A stretch of DNA of 64,000 nt from Cellvibrio sp. PSBB023 (GTDB taxonomy: Bacteria > Pseudomonadota > Gammaproteobacteria > Pseudomonadales > Cellvibrionaceae), in NCBI RefSeq assembly GCF_002007605.1, contig NZ_CP019799.1, positions 4,073,501 through 4,137,500 of the forward strand, read 5' to 3'. Below the pieces are notes generated by a model. The model saw only the letters and a list, made by a program, of their open reading frames with translations. It made no database searches and was not told the origin of the DNA. A program made the translations under genes and the position numbers. Shown piece by piece: positions 37,901 to 47,031 of the stretch (within the stretch, counting starts at the first letter, position 1; every line of letters begins with the position of its first letter).

Positions 37901-38598
37901 AGATTAGCCCGGCAAGAGTAATGGTATATTTTGGTACTGGGCAATATGTTGCTGCGAATGATAACCAGCCATCAAGTGATGTGCAGAGCTTTTATGCAAT
38001 AGCCGATAAAGGTGCGGTTATTCCCGTCGCTAAAAACCGTTCATCATTGCATCAAAAGGCAATAGCAAGTAACTCAACAGCGGCACAGCGTTACATCTCT
38101 AACGAAATAACAGCAAGTAAAACCAATGCTGTCAGTTGGGGGACGGTTGATGGATGGTATTTGGATTTTCCAGCGAATGAACGAGTTATTACTAAACCTT
38201 TATTGTTGTTTGATCGTCTGATATTCCCTACTGTCATTCCAAGTGAGGATGCTTGTGAATCCGGTGGATCTGGTTGGTTTATGGAGTTGATTGCTGTTGG
38301 TAATACCAATCCAGATTACAAGGTGTTAGGAGTCAATGGGAATATTAAATTGAATGTTGCTATCTTTGGGCAACCTACCTCGATTGAGGGGACCTATCAG
38401 CTTGGTTCTGTTGGTGGGAATGGTGGTAGTACAAGCTCAGGTTCTTCCAGTTCAGCCAGCAATGATTGTGGTGCTGTGGGAGGCGGAAGTGGTGTGGTTG
38501 CTGTTGTTGGCATCCAAAGTGATGGTACTCAGGTTAGTAATACCGGAAGTCGCCCTTGTGAATTGTTTAATCGCCAATCCTGGCAGGAATTAGAGTGA
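34951..38598 (+). CDS. pilY1: Type IV pilus tip adhesin PilY1
   Basis: 1215 residues with a signal peptide (LKIGAIFVLYCIGVIYSANTHA). The N-terminal von Willebrand-like region has a MIDAS start MFILDDSGSMQ (~45-55). The C-terminal half has the PilY1 propeller pattern (YVGANDGMMHAFNA near 730; VDGPIYISDAYIGGKWRNILVGSLGAGGRGIYVLDV near 790; IFVGNGYNSSKDG near 870). A Ser/Gly-rich tail carries SSGSSSSASNDCG. It sits at the pilus tip and takes part in surface sensing, adhesion and pilus priming. Codon use is more A/T-rich than in flanking housekeeping genes. Confidence 0.95.
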   Translation: MGSLKIGAIFVLYCIGVIYSANTHAIALSQKPLFLTSGAEPNLMFILDDSGSMQFEITPEKYRMGSSANTVFAFPAANGYYGNNAFNTRAVAPGDRSVYGKLFRSKINASYYDPSKRYTPWVAADGSTMPNASPTCALHNPMNSGTDETKCRNLTSNGTRNFAGRTSIWVSCTGLGNCSTIAANTNNSWTYYPATYYWYSGSSAAGQEWVDANYTEVKIQGATSTYTGHGRTSENRTDCNVNAGITVCTYAQEIQNFANWYTYYRSRVLTARAGIGRAFSSQQDDIRVGFGTINRGSNTIDGVSTAIIKTGVRKFDSARKTSFINELYTVPIDGGTPLPYALETVGKYFERADNNGPWSKSPGSGDATAHVACRASYALLMSDGYWTSTVDSVGNADNANGDVITNHTPGTAFNTTYQYKPSAPFADNQSNSLADVAMAYWKKDLRPTLANKVKPNQVDPAFWQHMTTFTIGLGVEGNISPVPNVAESILKGINIPWPNLVASAEDGTKVDDMVHAAINGRGDFFSASEPDIFAKRLSGLLQDISARKNNNAAAAAANSTSLNTGSVIYNALFDSTNWTGELKATSLKPDGTFGNLLWSASIPNASNRNIYTFNGVVGKEFRWGNLTADQKTALNAGGDNTIGEARLNWVRGVNEIAPTNPADLRSRLDETSNSLKLLGDIVNSDPAYAGTNNMRYDRLPAELGGNDYLEYYNTKKKNRREMIYVGANDGMMHAFNARTSISDAVPAGREMFSYVPTQVIPHLPNLASASYGKDNAHLHRYLVDGPIYISDAYIGGKWRNILVGSLGAGGRGIYVLDVTDPDNFGASNVLFELTQAQYPELGNITRLPVIAPAKDNRWKIFVGNGYNSSKDGLARAYLGVIDIEDEWKRASNNGIGATRTVFIATDGVSESALSQPALLPDPNGYITYAYAGDMRGNLWKFDLSSSSGGSSWKSAYGTTPLFVASRNGVRQPITASPTLGFNSEISPARVMVYFGTGQYVAANDNQPSSDVQSFYAIADKGAVIPVAKNRSSLHQKAIASNSTAAQRYISNEITASKTNAVSWGTVDGWYLDFPANERVITKPLLLFDRLIFPTVIPSEDACESGGSGWFMELIAVGNTNPDYKVLGVNGNIKLNVAIFGQPTSIEGTYQLGSVGGNGGSTSSGSSSSASNDCGAVGGGSGVVAVVGIQSDGTQVSNTGSRPCELFNRQSWQELE

Positions 38599-38602
38599 TT
38601 TT

Positions 38603-39022
38603 ATGAAAAAATACAATAAGGGCTTTACGTTGACGGAACTGATGGTTGCTACTGCAATTGTTGCCATTTTGGCGGCAATTGCTTACCCATCGTATATGGG
38701 GTCAGTGAGAAAAAGTAATCGCACAGAAGCTAAAACCGAGTTGACAGATGTGGCTCAAAGGCTTCAAAAATGCTTCACGACCTATGGTCGTTTCGATGAT
38801 CCAAATGGGGAAAACTTGTGTCCGGTTTTTGAAAGGTTAACGACCGGTCCTGTCTATAAAACTCGTGGACGTGGATTGTATGAAATCACCATAACAAATA
38901 CTGCAGCGACTACTTATACATTAACTGCAACAGCGGTCGCCGCGCCGCAACTGGCGGATACTGGCTGTGAAGCGCTGACACTTGATCATATGGGGCAGGC
39001 ATTACCTCAGGAATGTTGGTAG
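38603..39022 (+). CDS. pilE: Type IV pilus minor pilin PilE
   Basis: 139 residues. YNKG|FTLTELMVATAIVAILAAIAYPSYMGSVRKSNRTEAK is a canonical type IV pilin N-terminus. The body has a Cys-bounded region and ends CW. Last gene of the minor pilin operon, four bases after pilY1, convergent with pilR. Confidence 0.92.
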   Translation: MKKYNKGFTLTELMVATAIVAILAAIAYPSYMGSVRKSNRTEAKTELTDVAQRLQKCFTTYGRFDDPNGENLCPVFERLTTGPVYKTRGRGLYEITITNTAATTYTLTATAVAAPQLADTGCEALTLDHMGQALPQECW

Positions 39023-39064
39023 TATTTTTATATGAGTAATGGCCCTCGTTAGTAAGTGGGGGCC

Positions 39065-40468
39065 TTACTCATCATCCAACCCCAACTTCTGCAATCTGTA
39101 ACGCAAAGATCTAAAACTAATCCCCAAATGTTTTGCTGCCAGTGTTTTATTCCACTTCGCTTGTTCCAGGGCATGGCACAGAATTTCTTTTTCAACATCC
39201 TGTAAGTATTCATCTAATGATGAATATTCTGCACAACGTGCGGGATAGTCGACTATATTGCTGCGTGATGATGTACGTGTTCCGCTGCCATAGGTTTTTT
39301 CGTGAGAGCTATCGGGGTTTACGCCTTGGCCGCGTAATTGTAAATCCTGTGCTTCAATGATATTGCTGTCGCAGAGTGTAAATGCGCGCTCCAGAATATT
39401 TTCCAGTTCACGCACATTGCCGGGAAAATGATAATTTTCCAGCACGCGCTGCGCATCTATAGAAAGCCTGGGCGCGGGCATGCCAATATCAGTCGCGAGT
39501 TTATTGAGTAGGTGCTGGGTTAGCAGGCGAATATCTTCGCGTCTTTCTCGCAGCGGGGCGACAGCTAGTTGAATAACATTCAGGCGGTAGAATAAATCCT
39601 GGCGAAAGCGTCCTTCCTTCACTTCCACTTCAAGATTTTTGTGTGTCGCACACAAAATGCGTACATCGGTGGCGAGTTCTTCTGCGGCGCCAACGGGGCG
39701 TACAGATTTTTCCTGAATGGCGCGCAAGAGTTTTACTTGCATGTCCAACGGCAAATCGGCGACTTCATCAAAAAATAAGGTGCCGCCTTCTGCCGCCTGG
39801 AACAGGCCAATCTTGTCTTGGTGTGCGCCGGTAAAGCTGCCTTTTTTATGGCCAAAAAACTCACTTTCCATTAATTCGCGTGGTATGGCTCCGCAGTTTA
39901 CGGCGATAAACGGATTGCTGGCGCGGGGGCCCAAGTCGTGGATAGAGTGGGCGACTAATTCTTTGCCCGAGCCCGACTCGCCACTGATGTAAACCGGTGC
40001 TTGTGAGCGCGCCAGTTTTTCAATGCTGCGAATCAAATCCTGAATCGCTTTTGACTCGCCGATAATCGGTGTTAGCTTGGGCAATGGTTGCGGTGCAAGT
40101 TGGCTTGATTCGATTGCCGTATTTACCAGTTTGCGCAGTGTCGCGAGGTTAACCGGCTTGGAAATAAAATCAAAAGCGCCGGCTTTCATGGATTCAATGG
40201 CGGTATCCACACTGCCGTGGGCGGTGATTACAGCAACGGGTAAGCGTGGATAGCGCTGTTGAATGAGTTCAACAATTTCCAGGCCTTTGCCATCGGGCAG
40301 GCGCATATCTGTGAGGCAAAGATCGTAGCTGTGGTTGGACAGCATCTGTCTTGCGCTGCTGACGGAATCTGCGCTGTCTGTATGAATCTGCATACGACCC
40401 AGAGTAATCTCCAACAATTCGCGGATATCCGGTTCATCATCAATAATTAAGGCGCGTTTTTGTGTCAT
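39065..40468 (-). CDS. pilR: Sigma-54-dependent response regulator PilR
   Basis: 467 residues. Receiver domain with IDDEPDIREL and phospho-acceptor Asp in CLTDMRLPDG (~55). The AAA+ domain has GESGSGKE (Walker A), KGSFTGAHQDKIGLF (sigma-54 contact loop) and GTLFFDEVADLP (Walker B). The Fis-type helix-turn-helix is at the C-terminus (WNKTLAAKHLGISFRSLRYRLQKLGL). It activates pilin transcription with sigma-54. Paired with pilS, 42 bases upstream. Confidence 0.96.
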   Translation of the reverse strand: MTQKRALIIDDEPDIRELLEITLGRMQIHTDSADSVSSARQMLSNHSYDLCLTDMRLPDGKGLEIVELIQQRYPRLPVAVITAHGSVDTAIESMKAGAFDFISKPVNLATLRKLVNTAIESSQLAPQPLPKLTPIIGESKAIQDLIRSIEKLARSQAPVYISGESGSGKELVAHSIHDLGPRASNPFIAVNCGAIPRELMESEFFGHKKGSFTGAHQDKIGLFQAAEGGTLFFDEVADLPLDMQVKLLRAIQEKSVRPVGAAEELATDVRILCATHKNLEVEVKEGRFRQDLFYRLNVIQLAVAPLRERREDIRLLTQHLLNKLATDIGMPAPRLSIDAQRVLENYHFPGNVRELENILERAFTLCDSNIIEAQDLQLRGQGVNPDSSHEKTYGSGTRTSSRSNIVDYPARCAEYSSLDEYLQDVEKEILCHALEQAKWNKTLAAKHLGISFRSLRYRLQKLGLDDE

Positions 40469-40510
40469 TCGTTATTGCTCGCAGCGGCATTCAATAAACT
40501 GTTATTCAGG

Positions 40511-42175
40511 TTAGGAGGCTTTTTCCGGGTGGGCGAGTTGTAGGTGAAAGCAACTTTCGCCCTGTGATGTGCGTGTGTAGGAAATGATGGCCTGATTGGC
40601 CTCGCACAACTCTTTGCAAATATAAAGTCCTAAACCTGATCCGGTATTTTCGGTGGTAAAAAAGGGTTCGAATAAATGTTTGGCATTGTCATCACTGATG
40701 CCTGGGCCGTAATCAATGACGCGAATATAGGGTTGGTAGTGGCCTATGTCTACTCCAATTTCCAAACGTAAATCGGGGCGCCCGGTTTTTTTAGTACTGT
40801 AGCGTAGACCGTTATCGCACAGGTTGCTCAATACTTGCCCCAACTGGCTGGTGTCGAATTTGGCTTCAAGTGCCCCTACTTTGAGGATATTTCTGTTGTG
40901 TGATTCGCTGCGGCTATCGCGCAAGTTTTTTTCGAGTAAGGCAATTTCCAGTTGCTGTCCGTTGCTCTTGCCCGCTTTATAGTCGCGGATAAAGGCAGGT
41001 ATCCATTCGCGTAAATTAATGGGCAGTGTTTGTGTGGGTCTGCGGCGGGAGAGCTGCAGAATATTTTCAATAATTTGGTTAACACGCCGGCTGTGGTTAT
41101 TGATGATGTCCAGTAGCCGAAGTTCACTTTGGGGAAGTTGTGGCGATTCTCCCAGTAGTTGACTAGCGTGGCTGATGGCACCGAGCGGGTTGCGAATTTC
41201 ATGGGCAATGCTGGCGGTCAGTCGCCCGAGGGATGCCAGTTTTAATTGTTGCGCCTGTTGATTGAGTGAGCGCACGTCCTCTAAAAAAATTAATACTTCA
41301 TTCGTTTTGTCGGGTTCCAAATAGGCAAAATTAACTTTTATTTCATTGGGTGTGTCGCCGTCAATTTTTAAAAAGGGTGAGTGGTCATTGCTGTGACGCT
41401 GCCAGGATTGGTGTTTTTTATAGAGTTCAGGAAATTCACTGAGCGACAGGTTTTCGATACTGTCACTGTTGGTGCCGAGTAACTTGAGTGCAGCGTGATT
41501 GTGCAGTTCAATGGTGAGTTGATCGTTCAGCACAAGAATTCCTGTACGCATTCTTTCAACAATGAGTTGTGCCAGTTTTTGTAAGTGTGCAGCTTGTTTG
41601 GCTTGGGCTTCTGCCTCGGCATAGGAGAGGCGAACTTTTTTGGTGAGATGTTGGAATAGCAGGGCAGTGAGAAAAGCGAGTGCGCTGAGTATGCCCGAGG
41701 TAAAAACGGCTTTGCTATCTTGGGTGAGGATGACAAACCTATAGGCTCCTTCTCCAATCACGACAATCGTTGTAATCGCCGCGAGAAAAAGCGATATGCG
41801 CTCGCGCAGCATAATGCCGCCTGCGGCAATCGCAATCAGCAGCAAATAACCCAAGGCACTGGTCGCACCGCCACTGGCGTGCATCAATAAACTGATCGCC
41901 ACCACATCAATCAGTAGCGAGCCAAACAGTTTGGTTTGCGATGGAGCGTATTTCACTCGCCACATGACAACCAGTGTTATGAAATTGATGGCGGTGTAGC
42001 CGATAGAGCAATAGAAAAACAGCTGGGGATTATCGTGACCGAGAACTTGCGGGGCGAACTCGATTTGGAACATCAAGAGCAACACACTGCCGAGCAGGGT
42101 GCGATAGTAGGTGTAGACGCGCAGTAAATCGTAGGGGTTATAGCCCTGCGGGCTGGCTAGTTGAACCTGAGACAT
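40511..42175 (-). CDS. pilS: Sensor histidine kinase PilS
   Basis: 554 residues. Six membrane segments in the first ~190 residues, then a PAS-like region (~205-300). The H-box is SIAHEIRNPLGAISHASQLL (~330), followed by the catalytic domain with NGLRYS (N-box), DYGPGISDD (G1) and ENTGSGLGLYICKE (G2). It senses pilin levels in the membrane and phosphorylates PilR. Divergent from nadE. Confidence 0.95.
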   Translation of the reverse strand: MSQVQLASPQGYNPYDLLRVYTYYRTLLGSVLLLMFQIEFAPQVLGHDNPQLFFYCSIGYTAINFITLVVMWRVKYAPSQTKLFGSLLIDVVAISLLMHASGGATSALGYLLLIAIAAGGIMLRERISLFLAAITTIVVIGEGAYRFVILTQDSKAVFTSGILSALAFLTALLFQHLTKKVRLSYAEAEAQAKQAAHLQKLAQLIVERMRTGILVLNDQLTIELHNHAALKLLGTNSDSIENLSLSEFPELYKKHQSWQRHSNDHSPFLKIDGDTPNEIKVNFAYLEPDKTNEVLIFLEDVRSLNQQAQQLKLASLGRLTASIAHEIRNPLGAISHASQLLGESPQLPQSELRLLDIINNHSRRVNQIIENILQLSRRRPTQTLPINLREWIPAFIRDYKAGKSNGQQLEIALLEKNLRDSRSESHNRNILKVGALEAKFDTSQLGQVLSNLCDNGLRYSTKKTGRPDLRLEIGVDIGHYQPYIRVIDYGPGISDDNAKHLFEPFFTTENTGSGLGLYICKELCEANQAIISYTRTSQGESCFHLQLAHPEKAS

Positions 42176-42394
42176 GATGTATGGATAACCCTTTTTAGAT
42201 GGCTGACAAAATCCGCTTGGCTTTACCGGTTTATTTCACGGACAATGTGCGCCTGTAACGACAGAACCTGTTTCAGAGGCGGTGCGATTGCACCAATTCT
42301 GCCATTTTCCCATGACTTGTGCTGCCCAGTGGGTAACGATTCACGAGTTATTGTTAAGCCTGTCTTTTTTCCCCTTGGATAAGCACGAATTTCT

Positions 42395-44019
42395 ATGTCT
42401 GTATATTTGACGATTGCCCAAATTAATACGCTGGTTGGTGATATCCCCGGTAATACCGCAAAAGTATTGGCTTCTGCCCGCGCCGCAATAGCGCAGGGCG
42501 CGGTGGACGCTGTGATCTTTCCCGAGCTGACACTGACGGGCTATCCCCCGAAGATTTACTCTTGCGTCCGAGCCTGGGCTTGCGTATTGAGCGCGCTCTG
42601 AATGAACTCATCGCCGCTAAACTGCCGGTGGCATTGATTGTGGGTTATCCCCGCTTCAAGCAGGGGCTGCTATTCAATATGGCGGGTGTGATTGCCGATG
42701 GCCAATTGGTGGCGGAATATGCCAAGCAATACCTGCCGAATTATCAGGTGTTCGATGAAAAGCGCTATTTCACGGCTGGCGATTCTGCGTGTGTGTTCTC
42801 CCTGAAGGGCGTGCCAACGGCGCTTAGCATCTGCGAGGATGTGTGGTACCCCGAGCCTATGGCGCAAGCCAGGGCGGCTGGGGCGCAACTGATGATTAGC
42901 CTCAATGCGTCGCCCTATCATCAGCGCAAGCAGCTTGAGCGCGAGGATATTGTTGCCCAGCGCGCGCGCGAGGGGGGAATGCCGGTGGTTTATGCCAATC
43001 TGGTCGGCGGGCAGGATGAGTTGGTCTTTGATGGCGGCTCCATGGTGGTAGATACCAGCGGGGCCACACAGTTTCGCGCCCCTGCATTTGCCGAGGGTGA
43101 CTTTTCCGTGGAGCTCAATAGCGACTCGGGTAAGGTTGCTGTGCCTGCGCAAGCGCTTGCGCCCATTCCGGAAAATACGGCGGCGGTGTACCAGGCTCTG
43201 GTGCTGGGTATGCGCGATTACGTGAATAAAAACCGCTTTAAAGGTGTGGTGTTGGGGCTTTCCGGGGGAATCGATTCGGCCCTGACGCTGGCCATGGCTG
43301 TGGATGCTTTGGGCGCTGATCGTGTTGAAGCCGTTATGATGCCCTTTCGCTACACCTCCGACCTTAGCAAAAATGATGCAGCTGATGAGGCGGCGCGGCT
43401 TGGTGTGCGCTACAGCTCAATCAGCATCGAGCCTATGTATGAAGCTTTTATGGCATCGCTCAGCGATGAGTTTGCTGGCGCCAAGCGCGATACGACGGAA
43501 GAAAACCTGCAAGCGCGCTGTCGCGGTGTTGTGTTGATGGCGATCTCCAACAAAAAAGGTTATCTGGTACTGACCACCGGAAACAAAAGTGAGATGGCCG
43601 TGGGCTATTCCACACTCTATGGCGATATGGCCGGCGGTTTTGATGCCTTGAAGGATGTACCCAAAACCCTGGTATTCGCCCTGTCGCGCTACCGCAACAC
43701 CATTAGCCCGGTGATTCCCGAGACGGTTATCACCCGTCCGCCGTCCGCCGAATTGGCGCCCGACCAAAAAGATGAAGACAGCTTGCCGCCCTACGATATT
43801 CTTGACCGTATCCTGGAGCTTTATGTCGAGCAGGATTACAGCGCCGAGGCCATTATCAGCGAAGGGTTTGTTCGGGAGCAGGTGGAGCGAGTGGTGCGAT
43901 TGGTGGATATCAATGAATACAAGCGTCGTCAGGCGCCGGTGGGGATTCGCATCAGCCAGCGTGGTTTTGGCCGCGATCGCCGCTACCCGATTACTTCTGG
44001 TTGGAAGCTGGGTGACTAA
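42395..44019 (+). CDS. nadE: Glutamine-dependent NAD+ synthetase, apparent one-base frameshift
   Basis: The first frame (42395-42601) encodes MSVYLTIAQINTLVGD ... FPELTLTGYPP and then runs out of register. Skipping forward one base in the C5 run at 42545-42549 restores EDLLLRPSLGLRIERAL, the expected continuation, and the rest (to 44019) is intact. The whole is ~541 residues. The nitrilase-like glutaminase domain has Glu in FPELTLTG and Cys in SICEDVWYPEP; the synthetase domain has the pyrophosphate loop GLSGGIDSALTLAM. It makes NAD+ from nicotinic acid adenine dinucleotide and glutamine. A sequencing or assembly error is the simplest explanation; loss of this usually essential gene would be surprising. 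Confidence 0.85.
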
Positions 44020-44047
44020 CGGGTTCTACAAATAACGTGCTAGAAAC

Positions 44048-44074
44048 AACAAAGGCCGCATTGCGGCCTTTGTT
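44048..44074. terminator. Bidirectional terminator between nadE and bamD
   Basis: AACAAAGGCCGCA (44048-44060) is the exact complement of 44062-44074. It serves the convergent nadE (+) and bamD (-) genes. Confidence 0.88.
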
Positions 44075-44081
44075 TGCTGGA

Positions 44082-44987
44082 TTAATTAACCCGGGTTACG
44101 CGAGTGCTTGGTTTCTGGAATTGCGGGTCGTACAGGGCGCGAGTATCAAAGCCCGTGACTTCGTCTTTGCTGAACAAGCCCAGTGTCAGGTAAGCCAGCC
44201 AGCGCGATTGACCATTGTTGTACATGTATTCCTGATTAAATTCCCCTTTGCTGTTCAGGGCGGGGTAATCGGCATAGTTCAGCTTGAGAATTTCCAGCAT
44301 TTCTTCGGCCTGAGCATTCATTTTCATCAGGTAATAGCCTTGTACCATCACCGCCAATGCATCGGGAATAGCGGGCGATTGCGGGAAGTTTTCCAGTACA
44401 TAACGGCCGCGCGATATGGCCGCCAGATAGGCGCCGCGTTTGAAGTAATAGTTCGCCACATGAATTTCATAGCGCGCCAAGTGGTTGCGCAGGTGTAACA
44501 TGCGCTTCTTGGCGTCCGCCGCGTAAGAGCTATCGGGAAAACGGTTGAGTAATTGGGTAAAATTGGCGAGTGATTCACGAGCTGCCCCCGGATCGCGCTT
44601 GGAGGTGTCTACCGGCATCACTCGCTCGAACATGCCTTTATCTTTGGTAAAGGAGCTCATACCCAGCATGTAGTAGGCATAATCCACATTGCGATGTTGC
44701 GGGTGCAGGCGAATAAACCGGTTGGCCGTGGCGATGGCGGCATCTGGTTCACCCGAGCTGTATTGGGCGTAGATCAGTTCCAATTGGGCCTGTTCGGCAT
44801 AGGTGCCGAAGGGGAAGTTTTCCTCGAGCGAGTTAAGGTTCCGGATGGCGGATTCCCACTGGCTGCGTTCAAGTTGCTGCTCGGCGGCATTGTACAAATC
44901 CGCTTCGGTGGTGTATTCGGGCTCTTTGGAAGAGCAGGCAGTCAGCAATACCAGGGTGCTGAGCATCAAACAGGGCAGGACGCGCAT
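44082..44987 (-). CDS. bamD: Outer-membrane assembly lipoprotein BamD
   Basis: 301 residues. ATG 44987 is chosen because it gives a lipoprotein signal, LMLSTLVLLTACSSKEPEY (Cys ~18). Tetratricopeptide repeats follow (LYNAAEQQLERSQWESAIRNLNSLEENFPFGTYAEQAQLELIYAQYSSGEPDAAIATANRFIRLHPQH ...), with the typical RKRMLHLRNHLARYEIHVANYYFKRGAYLAAISR-type core. An essential partner of BamA in beta-barrel insertion. Longer than E. coli BamD (245) through a C-terminal extension. Divergent from rluD, as in many gammaproteobacteria. Confidence 0.94.
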   Translation of the reverse strand: MRVLPCLMLSTLVLLTACSSKEPEYTTEADLYNAAEQQLERSQWESAIRNLNSLEENFPFGTYAEQAQLELIYAQYSSGEPDAAIATANRFIRLHPQHRNVDYAYYMLGMSSFTKDKGMFERVMPVDTSKRDPGAARESLANFTQLLNRFPDSSYAADAKKRMLHLRNHLARYEIHVANYYFKRGAYLAAISRGRYVLENFPQSPAIPDALAVMVQGYYLMKMNAQAEEMLEILKLNYADYPALNSKGEFNQEYMYNNGQSRWLAYLTLGLFSKDEVTGFDTRALYDPQFQKPSTRVTRVN

Positions 44988-45149
44988 AGGGTTATAGACT
45001 CTTATCTCAATAAACAAAGGCCCCTTTGGCGGGGCAGGGTATTTAAACACAGAGCTTGGCGGATACCAATCTGGCAGCAATAAAAGCTCCCAATTTCCGG
45101 TTTTTGGCAAATCATCAATAGCCAGAAACACATCACTAGAGGTTTTTTA

Positions 45150-46115
45150 ATGAAAGATGTTTTTGACCTGAGCGCACAGGTGCCGATCCAGATGAGCGGC
45201 ATGCGCTTCGACCAGATCGCCTCGGAGTTGTTCCCTGACTTTTCCCGCTCGCGTTTGCAGAGTTGGATTAAAGATGGCCAACTCAAGGTGGATGGCCGTG
45301 TCGCCAAGCCGAAAGACAAGTTGATCGGCGGCGAACAGTTGGAATTAAAGGCTGAGCTTGAGGCTCAGGGCGAGTGGGAACCGGAAGAAATCACGCTTGA
45401 TATCGTTCATGAAGATGACGACCTGATTATTATCAACAAACAGGCAGGGTTAGTGGTTCACCCGGCGGCGGGCAACTATACCGGCACTCTGGTTAATGCG
45501 CTGCTTAACCACATTCCCGGCCTGATCAACCTGCCCCGTGCAGGCATTGTGCATCGCTTGGACAAGGAAACCACCGGCTTGATGGTGATTGCCAAAACCC
45601 TGGAAGCCCATACCGATCTGGTTGAGCAGTTGTCCGATCGCACTGTGAGCCGTGAATACGAAGCGGTGGCCGTTGGTGCCATGACCGGCGGTGGCACTGT
45701 GGATGCTCCCATGGGGCGCCATCCTATCCAGCGCAAACTCATGGCAGTGCTCAGCGCGGGCGGTAAACGTGCAGTCACTCATTATCGCGTGGCCAAGCGC
45801 TATCCCCATCACACCCATATCCGGGTGAAGCTGGAAACAGGGCGCACCCATCAAATTCGTGTGCACATGGCGCATATTGGCCACCCGCTGGTGGGCGATC
45901 AAACCTACGGCAATCGCTTCAAGATCCCCAAGGGGGCCAACCAGCATTTGGTCGATGCCTTGAAAAGTTTCCCGCGTCAGGCGCTACATGCCTATAAATT
46001 AGGGTTGGAGCACCCGGGTACAGGCGAGTACACCGAGTGGACAGCACCGATTCCGGAAGATTTTAAAAATCTGCTGGCGGCGCTGGATCAGGGTTATATC
46101 CGCGACGATGAATAA
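45150..46115 (+). CDS. rluD: 23S rRNA pseudouridine synthase RluD
   Basis: 321 residues. N-terminal S4 RNA-binding domain (SRSRLQSWIKDGQLKVDGRVAK, ~25-50). The catalytic domain has GIVHRLDKETTGLMVIAKT, with catalytic Asp in HRLDKxTTG (~140), and a later KLETGRTHQIRVHMAHIGHPLVGD. It modifies helix 69 of 23S rRNA. Its stop overlaps the start of pgeF by eight bases. Confidence 0.96.
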   Translation: MKDVFDLSAQVPIQMSGMRFDQIASELFPDFSRSRLQSWIKDGQLKVDGRVAKPKDKLIGGEQLELKAELEAQGEWEPEEITLDIVHEDDDLIIINKQAGLVVHPAAGNYTGTLVNALLNHIPGLINLPRAGIVHRLDKETTGLMVIAKTLEAHTDLVEQLSDRTVSREYEAVAVGAMTGGGTVDAPMGRHPIQRKLMAVLSAGGKRAVTHYRVAKRYPHHTHIRVKLETGRTHQIRVHMAHIGHPLVGDQTYGNRFKIPKGANQHLVDALKSFPRQALHAYKLGLEHPGTGEYTEWTAPIPEDFKNLLAALDQGYIRDDE

Positions 46116-46887
46116 GCCAGCCAATAATTGGCAGGCGCTGGGCTGGATCGCACCGGACTGGCCTGCACCCGCCAATGTGCACAGTTGCATTACTACCCGT
46201 GATGGCGGAACCAGTCTGCCGCCTTATGCCAGTAATAATCTTGGTTTGCACGTGGGCGACGATGCCCGGGCGGTTGCGCGCAACCGCGAGCAGCTGTCCG
46301 CACACTTGGGATTGCAAAATACTCCTCAATGGTTGGAGCAAATCCACGGCATAAAAGTGGTGGATGCACAAAGTGATGGCCTGGTGCGAACTGCCGATGG
46401 CAGTTACACCGCGCAGTCTGGCATTGCGTGTTTGGTGATGACCGCCGACTGCTTGCCCATTTTATTGTGCGATAAACAAGGCACCCAAGTGGCTGCACTG
46501 CATTGTGGTTGGCGCAGTTTGGCGGGCGGCATTTGTGAGCGAGGGCTGGAAAAATTCAGCGGCGCGCGCGCGGACCTACTCGCCTATCTTGGCCCGGCAA
46601 TTTCGCAAGCACATTTTGAAGTGGGCGTAGATGTGTTGGAGGCATTTTTTGCCGTAGCGCGCAATCCCATACATGCCGATGAGATCGCAACCGCGTTTAC
46701 ACCCGGTGCCCGTCCCCTGCATTTTTATGCGGATATTTATGCGCTGGCTCGCGCCGAGCTCAAGGCATTGGGGGTGACGGCTGTTTATGGTGGCGGTGAA
46801 TGCACTTTTGGAGATGAGGCGCGTTTCTTCTCTTACCGGCGCGACAAGACAACCGGGCGCATGGCCAGTTTGATCTGGCTGGAATAA
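46108..46887 (+). CDS. pgeF: Peptidoglycan editing factor PgeF (YfiH/laccase-domain)
   Basis: 259 residues. Conserved elements are NNLGLHVGDD, WLEQIHGIKV (His), CLVMTADCLPILLCD (Cys), ALHCGWRSLAGG (Cys/His) and the C-terminal ECTFGDEARFFSYRRDKTTGR. It removes mis-incorporated residues from UDP-MurNAc precursors (known for E. coli YfiH); older names call it a polyphenol oxidase. Co-transcribed with rluD. Confidence 0.93.
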   Translation: MNKPANNWQALGWIAPDWPAPANVHSCITTRDGGTSLPPYASNNLGLHVGDDARAVARNREQLSAHLGLQNTPQWLEQIHGIKVVDAQSDGLVRTADGSYTAQSGIACLVMTADCLPILLCDKQGTQVAALHCGWRSLAGGICERGLEKFSGARADLLAYLGPAISQAHFEVGVDVLEAFFAVARNPIHADEIATAFTPGARPLHFYADIYALARAELKALGVTAVYGGGECTFGDEARFFSYRRDKTTGRMASLIWLE

Positions 46888-47031
46888 AAATAATCACCAA
46901 CTGAATCTGTTTTCCCTTGAGGCTTGTCCAATTGTGAAGAGGCCTGGCTTCGGGCTATGCTGTTTGTCGTATGACTGTACGTCTATTTATTATTCGCTAT
47001 TTGGCCATTCCATCCACCATCAGGAGTTTTC

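Noticed and set aside
39034..39070. Hairpin at the pilE/pilR convergent ends as a terminator
   Set aside because: The stem has a bulge and there is no T-run on either strand, so I did not list it as a terminator.
42545..42549. Programmed frameshift in nadE
   Set aside because: C5 followed by G is not a typical slippery site, and no downstream structure or upstream ribosome-like stimulator is evident. Sequencing error is more likely.
42562..44019. nadE annotated as a shorter protein starting at 42562
   Set aside because: That start would omit the catalytic Glu region (FPELTLTG), which is encoded just upstream in the other frame.
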